Shown: positions 1 to 6,588 of the stretch, one piece after another | Position numbering within the stretch: position 1 is the first letter of the stretch | Layout of the letters: every line of letters starts with the position of its first letter | DNA from: Fidelibacterota bacterium | GTDB taxonomy: Bacteria > Pseudomonadota > Alphaproteobacteria > Rhodospirillales > Rhodospirillaceae | Direction: 5' to 3' | Assembly (NCBI GenBank): GCA_947473445.1 | Contig: CANJEU010000063.1 | Span: forward strand, 1-8,740 | Length of the DNA stretch: 8,740 bases | The notes under the pieces: generated by a model | Told to the model about the DNA's origin: nothing | The model's database searches: none | The model's input: the letters and a program-made list of their open reading frames with translations, nothing else | Made by a program: the position numbers and the translations under genes

Positions 1-1
1 A

Positions 2-919
2 ATGAAAAAGGGCGTGCGGATCATTAACTGCGCGCGCGGCGGCCTCGTTGTGGAAGCCGACCTCAAGCAAGCGGTGGAAAGCGGCCAGGTCGCGGGCGCG
101 GCATTCGATGTCTTCGAGGAAGAGCCCGCCAAGAACAATATCTTGTTCGGGATGGAGAATATCGTCTGCACGCCGCACCTTGGCGCGTCCACCAATGAAG
201 CGCAGGAGAATGTTGCGTTGCAGATTGCCGATCAGATTTCCGATTATCTGCTCAGCGGCGCGGTTTCCAATGCCCTCAATATGGCCTCGGTGTCGGCTGA
301 AGATGCCCCGCGTCTGCGCCCTTACATGAAGCTCGCCGAGGAACTGGGCAGCTTCGCCGGTCAGCTCGTGGCCTCAGGCCTCAAGTCTGTCACGGTGGAA
401 TATGCCGGCCATGTGGCTGATCTCAATACACGTCCTCTCACGGCCATCGCGCTCAAGGGCCTGCTCGGCCCCTTGATGGAAAGCGTTAACATGGTGAACG
501 CGCCGGTCATCGCGCGCGAGCGCAACATCAAGGTCACCGAGGTGAAGCGCGGTGAGCATGATCTTTACCAGACCCTCATTACGCTGACTGTGGAGACCGA
601 CGGGCAAACTTCATCGATCTCGGGCACCCTGTTTGGAAGTATGCCGCGCCTCGTCGATCTTGATTCCATCCACATCGAAGCCGAGGTCGGAGCCCACATG
701 CTGTTCGTCGCGAACAACGACAAACCGGGCTTCATCGGCGCGCTGGGCACATTGCTCGGACAGTCGGGCATCAATATCGCTTCGTTCCATCTGGGGCGAA
801 ACCGCTCCGGCGGCGATGCCATCGCGCTCCTGAAGCTCGATCAGGGGGTTACCGACGACGTTCTGGCCAAGGTTAAATCCCTGCCACATGTGCGGCAGGC
901 CCGGTCTTTGGCCTTCTAA
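2..919 (+). CDS. serA: D-3-phosphoglycerate dehydrogenase, C-terminal part (5' end outside window)
   Basis: SerA oxidises 3-phosphoglycerate to 3-phosphohydroxypyruvate with NAD, the first step of the phosphorylated serine pathway in the cytosol. The reading frame is open to the left edge, so the first ATG here is internal: it falls in the NAD-domain segment MKKGVRIINCARGG. The 305 residues seen are about three fifths of a normal long-form SerA of roughly 525. Visible parts, numbered from that methionine: NCARGG (9–14), DVFEEEP (36–42) with the catalytic glutamate at 41, TPHLGAST (57–64) with the catalytic histidine 59, the intervening regulatory (ASB) domain at about 100–225, and a C-terminal ACT domain at about 230–305 (NDKPGFIGALGTLL). 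The ACT domain is the usual site of serine feedback binding in this family. The identification is secure; only the 5' end is missing. Confidence 0.97.
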   Translation: MKKGVRIINCARGGLVVEADLKQAVESGQVAGAAFDVFEEEPAKNNILFGMENIVCTPHLGASTNEAQENVALQIADQISDYLLSGAVSNALNMASVSAEDAPRLRPYMKLAEELGSFAGQLVASGLKSVTVEYAGHVADLNTRPLTAIALKGLLGPLMESVNMVNAPVIARERNIKVTEVKRGEHDLYQTLITLTVETDGQTSSISGTLFGSMPRLVDLDSIHIEAEVGAHMLFVANNDKPGFIGALGTLLGQSGINIASFHLGRNRSGGDAIALLKLDQGVTDDVLAKVKSLPHVRQARSLAF

Positions 920-983
920 AACGAGCGGGGGCGAATTTTGCCTCTTCCTTTCGGCGGCGGACGGCGTGCTAAAGTTCGACATA

Positions 984-1286
984 ATGATCACGCACTCGTC
1001 CGCCGTCCGCGAAGAGGTTTTCCAGCTCGAACTTGAGCAGATCCATCGTAACGCCCGTATGCGCATGGGGGTGGTGTGGGCCTTCATTTTCGTCTCCATC
1101 GGCCGCGGCTTTTACGAATATATTTCCCGTCAGGGCAGTGAGGGCCTCGCCGAGGGTGTTCTCTACGCTGTGCTCCCCGCCGTGATTCTCGGCCTCATGG
1201 GTTTTCCCCTTGTGAATCATTACGCTCGCAAGGCCGAGGCGAAGCTCCGGGCCCGTTTTTCCGAACAGCCCCGCCGGCGCCCTTGA
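984..1286 (+). CDS. Small two-helix membrane protein of unknown function
   Basis: A 100-residue protein in the serA–purA gap. I do not recognise a family. The N-terminal 27 residues are hydrophilic and probably helical (EEVFQLELEQIHRNARMRM). Two hydrophobic segments follow, about 29–46 (VVWAFIFVSIGRGF) and 58–78 (GVLYAVLPAVILGLMGFPLV), then a basic tail ending RRRP. By the positive-inside rule both ends would face the cytoplasm, with a short hairpin outside. The frame stays open upstream to position 888, inside serA, but ATG 984 is preferred because the extension (MCGRPGLWPS...) re-reads the serA end. GTG 966 is an alternative. No strong Shine-Dalgarno is visible at either. It lies 64 bases after the serA stop on the same strand, so it could be cotranscribed with serA. 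Membrane character and placement between genes suggest that it is real, but function is unknown. Confidence 0.6.
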   Translation: MITHSSAVREEVFQLELEQIHRNARMRMGVVWAFIFVSIGRGFYEYISRQGSEGLAEGVLYAVLPAVILGLMGFPLVNHYARKAEAKLRARFSEQPRRRP

Positions 1287-1299
1287 AGCCAGCTCTTAC

Positions 1300-1328
1300 T
1301 TGTTGAACGGTAGTCCCCCGCGTATAAC
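1300..1328 (+). promoter_or_regulatory. Candidate sigma70-type promoter for purA
   Basis: TTGTTG (1300–1305) and TATAAC (1323–1328) are separated by exactly 17 bases. The -10 matches five of six consensus positions and the -35 matches three of six. Transcription would begin near 1335, leaving a leader of about 80 bases before purA. It sits in the 128-base gap between the small membrane protein gene and purA. Prediction by eye only. Confidence 0.4.
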
Positions 1329-1400
1329 CGCGCGGCCTCGCCCCGCGGCTGACAGACCGGCTCGTTCAGCTGATCTCCTCAAGGGGCCGGGCGATATCAG

Positions 1401-1407
1401 AAGGTGG
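1401..1407 (+). promoter_or_regulatory. Ribosome binding site of purA
   Basis: AAGGTGG ends seven bases before ATG 1415. It is close to the Shine-Dalgarno consensus at ideal spacing and fixes the purA start. Confidence 0.7.
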
Positions 1408-1414
1408 AATTGCT

Positions 1415-2704
1415 ATGGCGAACGTCGCGGTAGTCGGCTCCCAGTGGGGTGACGAAGGTAAAGGCAAGATCGTCGATTGGCTGTCCGAACGCGCCGATAT
1501 GGTCGTGCGCTTCCAGGGCGGTCATAACGCGGGCCATACGCTCGTCATCGGTAACAACACCTATAAACTCTCGCTGCTGCCCTCAGGCGTCGTACGCGGC
1601 AAGCCCTCCATTATTGGCAACGGCGTCGTTGTCGATCCGTGGGCGTTGCTCGACGAAATCAAGCGCGTCGCCGATCAGGGCGTCAAGATCACCCCCGATG
1701 TCCTGAAGCTGGCCGACAACGCCGTGCTCATTCTTCCTCTGCACAGAACGCTCGATCAGGCGCGCGAGGTTGCCGCGGGCTCCCAGCAGATCGGAACGAC
1801 GGGCAGGGGCATCGGCCCGGCTTACGAAGATAAAACCGCGCGCCGCGCGATCCGCGTCTGCGACCTCGCCGATCCGCCGGCGCTTGCTGCGAAGGTCGAG
1901 CGCCTTCTCGTGCACCACAATGCGCTCTTGCGTGGGGTCGGCCATCCCGAAGTCAACGGCGCCGAGATTATCGCCCAGCTCAACGAAGTCGCGCCCAAGA
2001 TCCTGCCCTTCGCTGTTCCCGTGTGGGAAATCATGGCCGAGGCGCGCCAGAACCGCGCCCGTGTCCTCTTCGAAGGCGCGCAAGGCGCCATGCTGGACGT
2101 CGACCACGGCACCTACCCGTATGTCACCTCATCGAACACGGTCTCCGGTCAGGCGGCCGCCGGCTCGGGCATCGGCCCGGGCAGCATCGGCTACGTGCTC
2201 GGCATCACCAAGGCCTACACGACCCGCGTCGGTTCGGGCCCGTTCCCGACCGAGCTTACCGACCAAACCGGCCAGCTCCTGGGCGAGCGCGGCCGTGAGT
2301 TCGGCACCGTCACGGGCCGGAAGCGCCGTTGCGGCTGGTTCGACGCCGTCATGGTCCGCCAGGCCATCAAGATCGGTGGCATCACCGGCATCGCCTTCAC
2401 CAAGCTCGATGTGCTCGATACGCTCCCCGAGCTCAAGATCTGCGTGGCTTACGAGCTAAATGGCCAGCGCATCCGCCGCCTGCCGTCGTCCATGAGCGAG
2501 CAGGCCGCGGTGACGCCGATCTATGAAACCCTGCCCGGCTGGCAGACCTCCACTCAAGGCGCCCGCAGTTGGGCCCAGCTGCCCGCCGACGCGATCAAGT
2601 ACATCCGCCGGGTCGAAGAACTGATCGAGGCCCCGGTGGCCTTGCTCTCCACCAGCCCCCAGCGCGAGGACACCATCCTCGTCCGCGACCCGTTTGCGGA
2701 CTAG
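1415..2704 (+). CDS. purA: Adenylosuccinate synthetase
   Basis: PurA joins IMP and aspartate using GTP to make adenylosuccinate, the first committed step from IMP to AMP, in the cytosol. The 429 residues are full length for the bacterial enzyme. All family landmarks are present: the GTP/IMP loop QWGDEGKGK at 10–18 with catalytic Asp13, GGHNAGHT at 35–42 with catalytic His41, the second family signature GIGPAYEDKTAR at 132–143, EGAQGAMLDVDHGTYPYVTS at 220–239, TTRVGSGPFPTE at 269–280, GTVTGRKRRCGWFD at 297–310, and the guanine-contacting TKLD at 329–332. The start at 1415 is supported by the AAGGTGG ribosome binding site and by the usual short N-terminus before the first motif. The gene follows the serA region on the same strand, an arrangement common in alphaproteobacteria, but the 128-base gap and the promoter-like elements there suggest its own transcription start. 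Confidence 0.99.
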   Translation: MANVAVVGSQWGDEGKGKIVDWLSERADMVVRFQGGHNAGHTLVIGNNTYKLSLLPSGVVRGKPSIIGNGVVVDPWALLDEIKRVADQGVKITPDVLKLADNAVLILPLHRTLDQAREVAAGSQQIGTTGRGIGPAYEDKTARRAIRVCDLADPPALAAKVERLLVHHNALLRGVGHPEVNGAEIIAQLNEVAPKILPFAVPVWEIMAEARQNRARVLFEGAQGAMLDVDHGTYPYVTSSNTVSGQAAAGSGIGPGSIGYVLGITKAYTTRVGSGPFPTELTDQTGQLLGERGREFGTVTGRKRRCGWFDAVMVRQAIKIGGITGIAFTKLDVLDTLPELKICVAYELNGQRIRRLPSSMSEQAAVTPIYETLPGWQTSTQGARSWAQLPADAIKYIRRVEELIEAPVALLSTSPQREDTILVRDPFAD

Positions 2705-2710
2705 GCGACC

Positions 2711-2725
2711 GCCCCGAACAGGGGC
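2711..2725 (+). terminator. Weak hairpin after purA, possible terminator
   Basis: GCCCC (2711–2715) and GGGGC (2721–2725) form a perfect five-pair stem with a five-base loop, starting seven bases after the purA stop. No uninterrupted T-run follows, only the loose GGGTTAGTTTGG. If it acts in termination it would be weak or Rho-assisted. Confidence 0.25.
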
Positions 2726-2768
2726 CTCATCGGGTTAGTTTGGCCTCTAAACCTCGGAAAACCCTAGG

Positions 2769-2783
2769 TTAACGCTTCGTTAA
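2769..2783 (+). promoter_or_regulatory. Perfect full CtrA-type box (TTAA-N7-TTAA)
   Basis: The sequence TTAACGCTTCGTTAA is an exact match to TTAA-N7-TTAA, the binding site of the alphaproteobacterial cell-cycle response regulator CtrA. It is also an inverted repeat (TTAACG, three bases, CGTTAA). It lies in the purA–pseudokinase gap, five bases upstream of a -35-like element and 83 bases upstream of the pseudokinase start, close to the place where CtrA usually activates. The match and position are seen; binding is inferred. Confidence 0.6.
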
Positions 2784-2788
2784 GATGG

Positions 2789-2817
2789 TTGTTTTGTCAC
2801 CCATCCTTCCGTAGAAT
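2789..2817 (+). promoter_or_regulatory. Candidate promoter of the pseudokinase operon
   Basis: TTGTTT (2789–2794) and TAGAAT (2812–2817) are separated by 17 bases. The -10 differs from consensus at one position; the -35 is weak (three of six), as expected for a promoter needing an activator. Transcription would start near 2824, downstream of the TTG at 2789 and the ATG at 2816. This argues that translation begins at 2867. Confidence 0.45.
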
Positions 2818-2853
2818 GGCCGCTGGATCAGCAGAAGCGGGTCCCAACGTACT

Positions 2854-2859
2854 TGAGGA
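2854..2859 (+). promoter_or_regulatory. Ribosome binding site deciding the pseudokinase start
   Basis: TGAGGA ends seven bases before ATG 2867. Neither upstream in-frame candidate (TTG 2789, ATG 2816) has a comparable purine-rich site. Confidence 0.6.
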
Positions 2860-2866
2860 CTGTCCC

Positions 2867-5035
2867 ATGGCCGAAGCGGCTACGGACCTCAGACCGGCGC
2901 CCGAACGAGCGCCTCCGGCCGCGGCTCCCGTGGCCCCAACGCCGCCGCCTCCAGTACCGGAGCCGGCGGTCGCACCTGTATCTTCAAACGGCAACGGCGC
3001 CAAAAACGGCAATGGTACCAACGGTACCAATGGCAGTAACGCCACTGGCACCTACATCATGGTGCGCGACCGGTTCACGATCTTCTGTGATCGGCCGGTA
3101 CCCGCGCTCGATATGCCCAATGCGCTGGCCTATGAAGTCGCCGACCGCAAACAGGAAGGCCGTCCGCTTTACGCCCTCGTCTGCCGTCCCGATATGCCCG
3201 CGCGCGTGTCCGTCATGCGCACGCTCAAGGGCCTCGAGATTCCGGCAGTCCTCCAGATGGTCGATTGGGGCGTGGCCGAATGGCCGCTGCTCGAGCGCAA
3301 ATGCGTGATTGTGATTTATCATCGCCCGCTCGGCGGCAAGGTGATGGACGCGCACTACACCGGTGCGAAACGCATCCCCGATCACCTGTTCGCGCGCACG
3401 GTCATCAAACCCATCGCTGAAGGCCTGATCGAGCTTGGTTTGAAAGGCATAGCGCACCGCGCGATCCGCCCGGACAATCTCTATTACATCGACGAACAAA
3501 AAACGCGGATCGTGCTCGGCGACTGCGTTACGTCTGTGCCTGCGCACGATCAGCCTGTCCTTGTCGAAACGATCGAGTCCGGCATGGCGCAGCCCTCAGG
3601 GCGCGGGGCCGGTCTCTATGCCGACGATATGTACGCCTTCGGCGCTTCTGCCCTGATGATCGCGCTTGGCCGCAATCCGTTGGCCGGCCTGACTGATGCC
3701 GAAGTCATAAGGCGTAAGATCGTCATAGGCTCCTATTCGGCGCTCGTGGGCGACGAACGCGTCCCCGTATCGCTCATCGAGTGTTTGCGCGGCATGCTGA
3801 CCGACGATGCCGAACAACGCTGGCAGCCTACAAATATCGACCTGTGGCTGAACGGCAAACGACTCACGCCGATCCAGGCAATGGCCGAGCCGCAGTCGCA
3901 GCGTCCGTTGCGCTTCGCCGACCAGGAATTCCATTCTATTCGTCCGCTGTCCTACGCTATGTACCAGAACTGGGACAAAGCGCTGTCGATCATCACTGAC
4001 GGCACGCTGGAAGTCTGGATCCGCCGCGGGCTCGAGCTGAACGATCTCGCCGATTCCATTGCCAGCGCCATCAAAGGCACCGGCGCTGCACTTGATAAAG
4101 GCGATGCCGACGACATCATCATCGCGCGCGTGCTTATGCTGATGGATCCGCGCGCCCCGATCCGGCTGCGCGATTTCCGCCTATTCCCTGAAGGCTTCGG
4201 CTCTTCACTCGCCGTCGCCATGCTGCGCAAACAAAAGCTTCAGTCTTTGACCGACTTCATAAACCGCGACCTATGGCGTTATTGGATCCTCGCGCAGATA
4301 AAGACCACTGTCGATAATCAGCAATACGAAGGCGTTTTCCGCGAACTTCGTGATTACCTGAAGGATCAGAAATCGGGCGGGGGCATTGAACGATGCGTCT
4401 ACGAGCTGAACGAGTGGCAGCCCTGCATGAGTCCGCTGATCGCCGATCAGTACATCATGGAAGTGAAGGGCGTGCTTCCAGCGCTCGATGCGGTCTCCAA
4501 TACCACCAATACCAAAGTATGGCCCATCGACCGGCATATCGCCGCGTTTCTGCGCGCGCGGTACGCCAAGGGCACGGGCAGCCAGATCGACGCCATGAAC
4601 GATCCGCGCCCCGACCGGGCCACCATCGGCATGCTCAGCGTGCTCGCCATCGTCCAATGGCGGCTTGGGCCCGAAACCCTTTATGGCCTTGCGCATTGGA
4701 TCGGCGGCCTCATGGCGCCCGTCCTCAACAGTTATCAGAACCGGAACAAGCGTAAGGAAATCGAAAAGGAACTCCCCAAGCTCATCCGCAAAGGCAATCT
4801 CGCCGAGATCTTCAACTACCTCGATAATCCCGAGGAACGTCAGAAAGACGCCCAAGGTTTCGCCTGGGCCAAGGCCGATTATGCGGCGTCCGAGAAGCTG
4901 GTGTACGACCTTGAGCACGGGCAAGTGGACCGCCAGGAATCGGCTATCCTCACCGGGCGCCAGGCTGGAGCCGCGGGCGCCGGTTTCATTATGTTTATGA
5001 CCTACCTGATCGTACTCCTTGGAAGGATGTTCTAG
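2867..5035 (+). CDS. Membrane-anchored serine/threonine pseudokinase-like protein
   Basis: A 722-residue protein. Residues 10–37 are rich in Pro and Ala, and 41–62 form an Asn/Gly/Thr linker; both look disordered. A protein-kinase-like fold follows at about 65–330. Kinase subdomains can be aligned but their key residues are lost: HRDxKPxN is HRAIRPDN (197–204), so the catalytic Asp is Ala; DFG is DCV (219–221); the beta-3 lysine and the glycine-rich loop are not recognisable. The structural DDMYAFGASAL (subdomain IX) and LRGMLTDDAEQRW (subdomain XI) remain. Phosphotransfer is therefore unlikely, and a scaffold or sensor role is inferred. Residues about 345–690 are mostly helical and match nothing I know. 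A single hydrophobic segment (about 704–718, FIMFMTYLIVLLG) ends the protein, indicating a tail anchor with the bulk in the cytoplasm. The ORF extends upstream to TTG 2789, but the ribosome binding site favours 2867. It is followed after five bases by a membrane protein gene and preceded by a CtrA-type box. Confidence 0.9.
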   Translation: MAEAATDLRPAPERAPPAAAPVAPTPPPPVPEPAVAPVSSNGNGAKNGNGTNGTNGSNATGTYIMVRDRFTIFCDRPVPALDMPNALAYEVADRKQEGRPLYALVCRPDMPARVSVMRTLKGLEIPAVLQMVDWGVAEWPLLERKCVIVIYHRPLGGKVMDAHYTGAKRIPDHLFARTVIKPIAEGLIELGLKGIAHRAIRPDNLYYIDEQKTRIVLGDCVTSVPAHDQPVLVETIESGMAQPSGRGAGLYADDMYAFGASALMIALGRNPLAGLTDAEVIRRKIVIGSYSALVGDERVPVSLIECLRGMLTDDAEQRWQPTNIDLWLNGKRLTPIQAMAEPQSQRPLRFADQEFHSIRPLSYAMYQNWDKALSIITDGTLEVWIRRGLELNDLADSIASAIKGTGAALDKGDADDIIIARVLMLMDPRAPIRLRDFRLFPEGFGSSLAVAMLRKQKLQSLTDFINRDLWRYWILAQIKTTVDNQQYEGVFRELRDYLKDQKSGGGIERCVYELNEWQPCMSPLIADQYIMEVKGVLPALDAVSNTTNTKVWPIDRHIAAFLRARYAKGTGSQIDAMNDPRPDRATIGMLSVLAIVQWRLGPETLYGLAHWIGGLMAPVLNSYQNRNKRKEIEKELPKLIRKGNLAEIFNYLDNPEERQKDAQGFAWAKADYAASEKLVYDLEHGQVDRQESAILTGRQAGAAGAGFIMFMTYLIVLLGRMF
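2987..3052 (+). repeat. Asn-Gly-Thr low-complexity linker encoded by short imperfect repeats
   Basis: This segment of the pseudokinase gene encodes NGNG, then NGNGTNGTNGSN, partly from a nine-base unit resembling AAYGGTACC repeated with changes, including two identical GGTACCAA blocks nine bases apart (3014 and 3023). It joins the Pro-rich tail to the kinase-like domain and is likely a flexible tether. Such tracts change length easily by slippage. Confidence 0.5.
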
Positions 5036-5040
5036 CGGTC

Positions 5041-5547
5041 ATGAAAAAGCGCAGTAACTTTCTTCTTTACTCCTTCGTCGCCGTTCCCATCGGGCTCCTG
5101 ATTGTGCCGACGATGATTGTGCTTGGCGTGGCTCTGGTGCCGACGGGCGTTGCCTTCCTGCTCGAGCGTCGCAAGGGCTTCTACGGCGGACTCACGGTCG
5201 GTGCGATGAACCTCGCGGGCGCCGCGCCCTTTCTGGCCGACCTCTGGTTCGATGGCCATACCATTGAGGCCGCGCTGGGCATCATTACCAACGTCTTCGC
5301 CTGGATGTCCTTCTATGGCGCGGCGATGTTCGGCTGGGCGATCTATTCAACCACGCCCTCGGTCGTCAGCACATTCATGGCCATGACCGCCGGCCGCCGC
5401 ATTGCGGCGATGCGCGAACAGCAGAAGGACCTCGTTCAGAAATGGGGCCCGGACTTTGAATCGCTTTATGAGCCCGAGAGGAAACCGGGCGATATTGCAG
5501 CCGGCCCGCCCGACAGTTTAACCGGCGGCATGGCCCGCGCGGTTTAA
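5041..5547 (+). CDS. Polytopic membrane protein, partner of the pseudokinase
   Basis: A 168-residue integral membrane protein of no family I recognise. The N-terminus MKKRSN is basic and cytoplasmic. Hydrophobic stretches lie at about 7–24, 25–41 (the first two may form one hairpin), 48–69 and 77–102, giving three or four membrane passes. A hydrophilic C-terminal tail of about 55 residues follows, with a basic-acidic helix (GRRIAAMREQQKDLVQKWGPDFESLYEPE). The ATG lies five bases after the pseudokinase stop, so the two are almost certainly cotranscribed and probably translationally coupled. The purine-rich GGAAGGA at 5021–5027 is 13 bases upstream, rather far, which fits reinitiation. The tight pairing with a tail-anchored pseudokinase suggests that the two proteins form a membrane complex; this is inference from gene order. 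Confidence 0.88.
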   Translation: MKKRSNFLLYSFVAVPIGLLIVPTMIVLGVALVPTGVAFLLERRKGFYGGLTVGAMNLAGAAPFLADLWFDGHTIEAALGIITNVFAWMSFYGAAMFGWAIYSTTPSVVSTFMAMTAGRRIAAMREQQKDLVQKWGPDFESLYEPERKPGDIAAGPPDSLTGGMARAV

Positions 5548-6509
5548 AGCCGTACGCTTAAAGCATCGATCAGCGCGCAGATGTCTTCGGGCAGATCGCT
5601 TTCAAAGCTCAATTTTTTCTTCGTCACGGGATGAACAAAACCGAGCGTTGCGGCGTGAAGCGCTTGACGTGGAAACGCGCGCACCGCGTCCGAGGCGCCG
5701 AGCACGGTGCGGGATCTTCCGTACACCGGATCACCGATCAAGGGATGGCGGATGCTCGTCATATGCACCCGGATCTGGTGCGTACGGCCCGTCTTCAGGC
5801 GGCATTGAACGTGGGCGGCGGTCGCGCCAAACGCCTCGATCGTCTCATAGGACGTCTCGGCATGTTTTCCCCCTCGCATGACAATCGCCATTTTCTTGCG
5901 GTTATGCTGGCTACGGCCAATAGCACCGGTGATCGTGCCGTGGGAGGGGCGCGGCACGCCCCACACAATTGCGTCGTATCGCCGTTCGACATCGTGGGCG
6001 GCGAATTGCGCGGTCAATCCCGCGTGGGCCTGATCGGTTTTCGCCACGACCAGCAGGCCGCTCGTGTCTTTGTCGATGCGGTGTACGATTCCCGGACGCT
6101 TCACGCCGCCGATCCCGGCCAACGACGGTCCACAGTGTGCCAATAAAGCGTTGACCAATGTGTGGTCCGGATTGCCCGCGGCGGGATGCACCACTAAGCC
6201 TGCCGGCTTATCCACAACGATGATATCGGCGTCCTCGTAAACGACCACGAGGTCCATCGCCTGGGCTTCAGGGAGTGCGGCGGCCGCCACCGGAACGACC
6301 ACCCGGACGCGCTGCCCGCCTTGAACACGGTGTGCGGGGTCGCGCTGGGGCTCGCCCCCGATCGTGACAGCTCCTTCTTCGATCAAGGCTTTCAAGCGCG
6401 AACGCGAAAGTTCCGGCATTGCGCCGGCCAGCCATTTGTCGAGGCGGCCGCCGGAAGCGTCGGTGGGGACTGTCGCGTTCTTTTCGGTAGGGAAAGGCAT
6501 GACCAGCAT
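5544..6509 (-). CDS. rluD: 23S rRNA pseudouridine synthase, RluD/RluA family
   Basis: The enzyme isomerises uridines to pseudouridine in 23S rRNA (positions 1911, 1915 and 1917 in E. coli for RluD), acting on the large ribosomal subunit. From ATG 6509 it has 321 residues, normal for RluD. An N-terminal S4 RNA-binding domain covers about 22–70 (GRLDKWLAGAMPELSRSRLKALIEEGAV). The catalytic domain contains DIIVVDKPAGLVVHP at 95–109, the signature HRIDKDTSGLLVVAKT at 143–158 with catalytic Asp146, and RLKTGRTHQIRVHM at 237–250. Start choice is uncertain: GTG 6530, ATG 6509 and ATG 6500 are all in frame and none has a clear ribosome binding site; the differences precede the S4 domain. It lies downstream of the 217-residue gene on the same strand and ends in a stop codon overlapping that of the converging membrane protein gene. 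The family is certain; RluD rather than RluC is supported by the overall pattern and size. Confidence 0.94.
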   Translation of the reverse strand: MLVMPFPTEKNATVPTDASGGRLDKWLAGAMPELSRSRLKALIEEGAVTIGGEPQRDPAHRVQGGQRVRVVVPVAAAALPEAQAMDLVVVYEDADIIVVDKPAGLVVHPAAGNPDHTLVNALLAHCGPSLAGIGGVKRPGIVHRIDKDTSGLLVVAKTDQAHAGLTAQFAAHDVERRYDAIVWGVPRPSHGTITGAIGRSQHNRKKMAIVMRGGKHAETSYETIEAFGATAAHVQCRLKTGRTHQIRVHMTSIRHPLIGDPVYGRSRTVLGASDAVRAFPRQALHAATLGFVHPVTKKKLSFESDLPEDICALIDALSVRL

Positions 6510-6588
6510 GAAAGGTGAGTGTCGGCGCACTCTACCGCGTTGCCTAGGTGACGTCCTAACCTTCTCGCGCGTTGACGGGCCCGGCGTT

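Noticed and set aside
481..490. GTTAAC-type half CtrA site inside serA
   Set aside because: Only one TTAA half at the required spacing and inside coding sequence.
611..1099. 162-codon minus-strand frame across the serA end and the small membrane gene
   Set aside because: Overlaps the secure SerA ACT domain; low-complexity composition and no recognisable motif.
1328..1348. CCGCG...CGCGG hairpin upstream of purA as a terminator or riboswitch
   Set aside because: Five-pair stem with an 11-base loop, no T-run and no recognisable riboswitch core; expected by chance in GC-rich DNA.
1770..2459. 229-codon alternative plus-strand frame inside purA
   Set aside because: Arg/Ser/Pro-rich composition typical of an out-of-frame reading of GC-rich DNA; purA is unquestionable in the other frame.
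2789..2866. N-terminal extension of the pseudokinase from TTG 2789 or ATG 2816
   Set aside because: The segment overlaps the predicted promoter, has no ribosome binding site, and ATG 2867 has TGAGGA at good spacing.
2984..3547. 187-codon minus-strand frame opposite the pseudokinase N-terminus
   Set aside because: Antisense shadow with His/Arg-rich composition and no start signals.
4271..4924. 217-codon open frame on the minus strand inside the pseudokinase gene
   Set aside because: It is a mirror of a GC-rich coding frame; the plus-strand protein has coherent domain structure and a ribosome binding site, and the minus frame has no motif or upstream signal.
5631..6146. 171-codon plus-strand frame opposite rluD
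   Set aside because: Antisense to the conserved RluD catalytic domain; no protein-like features.
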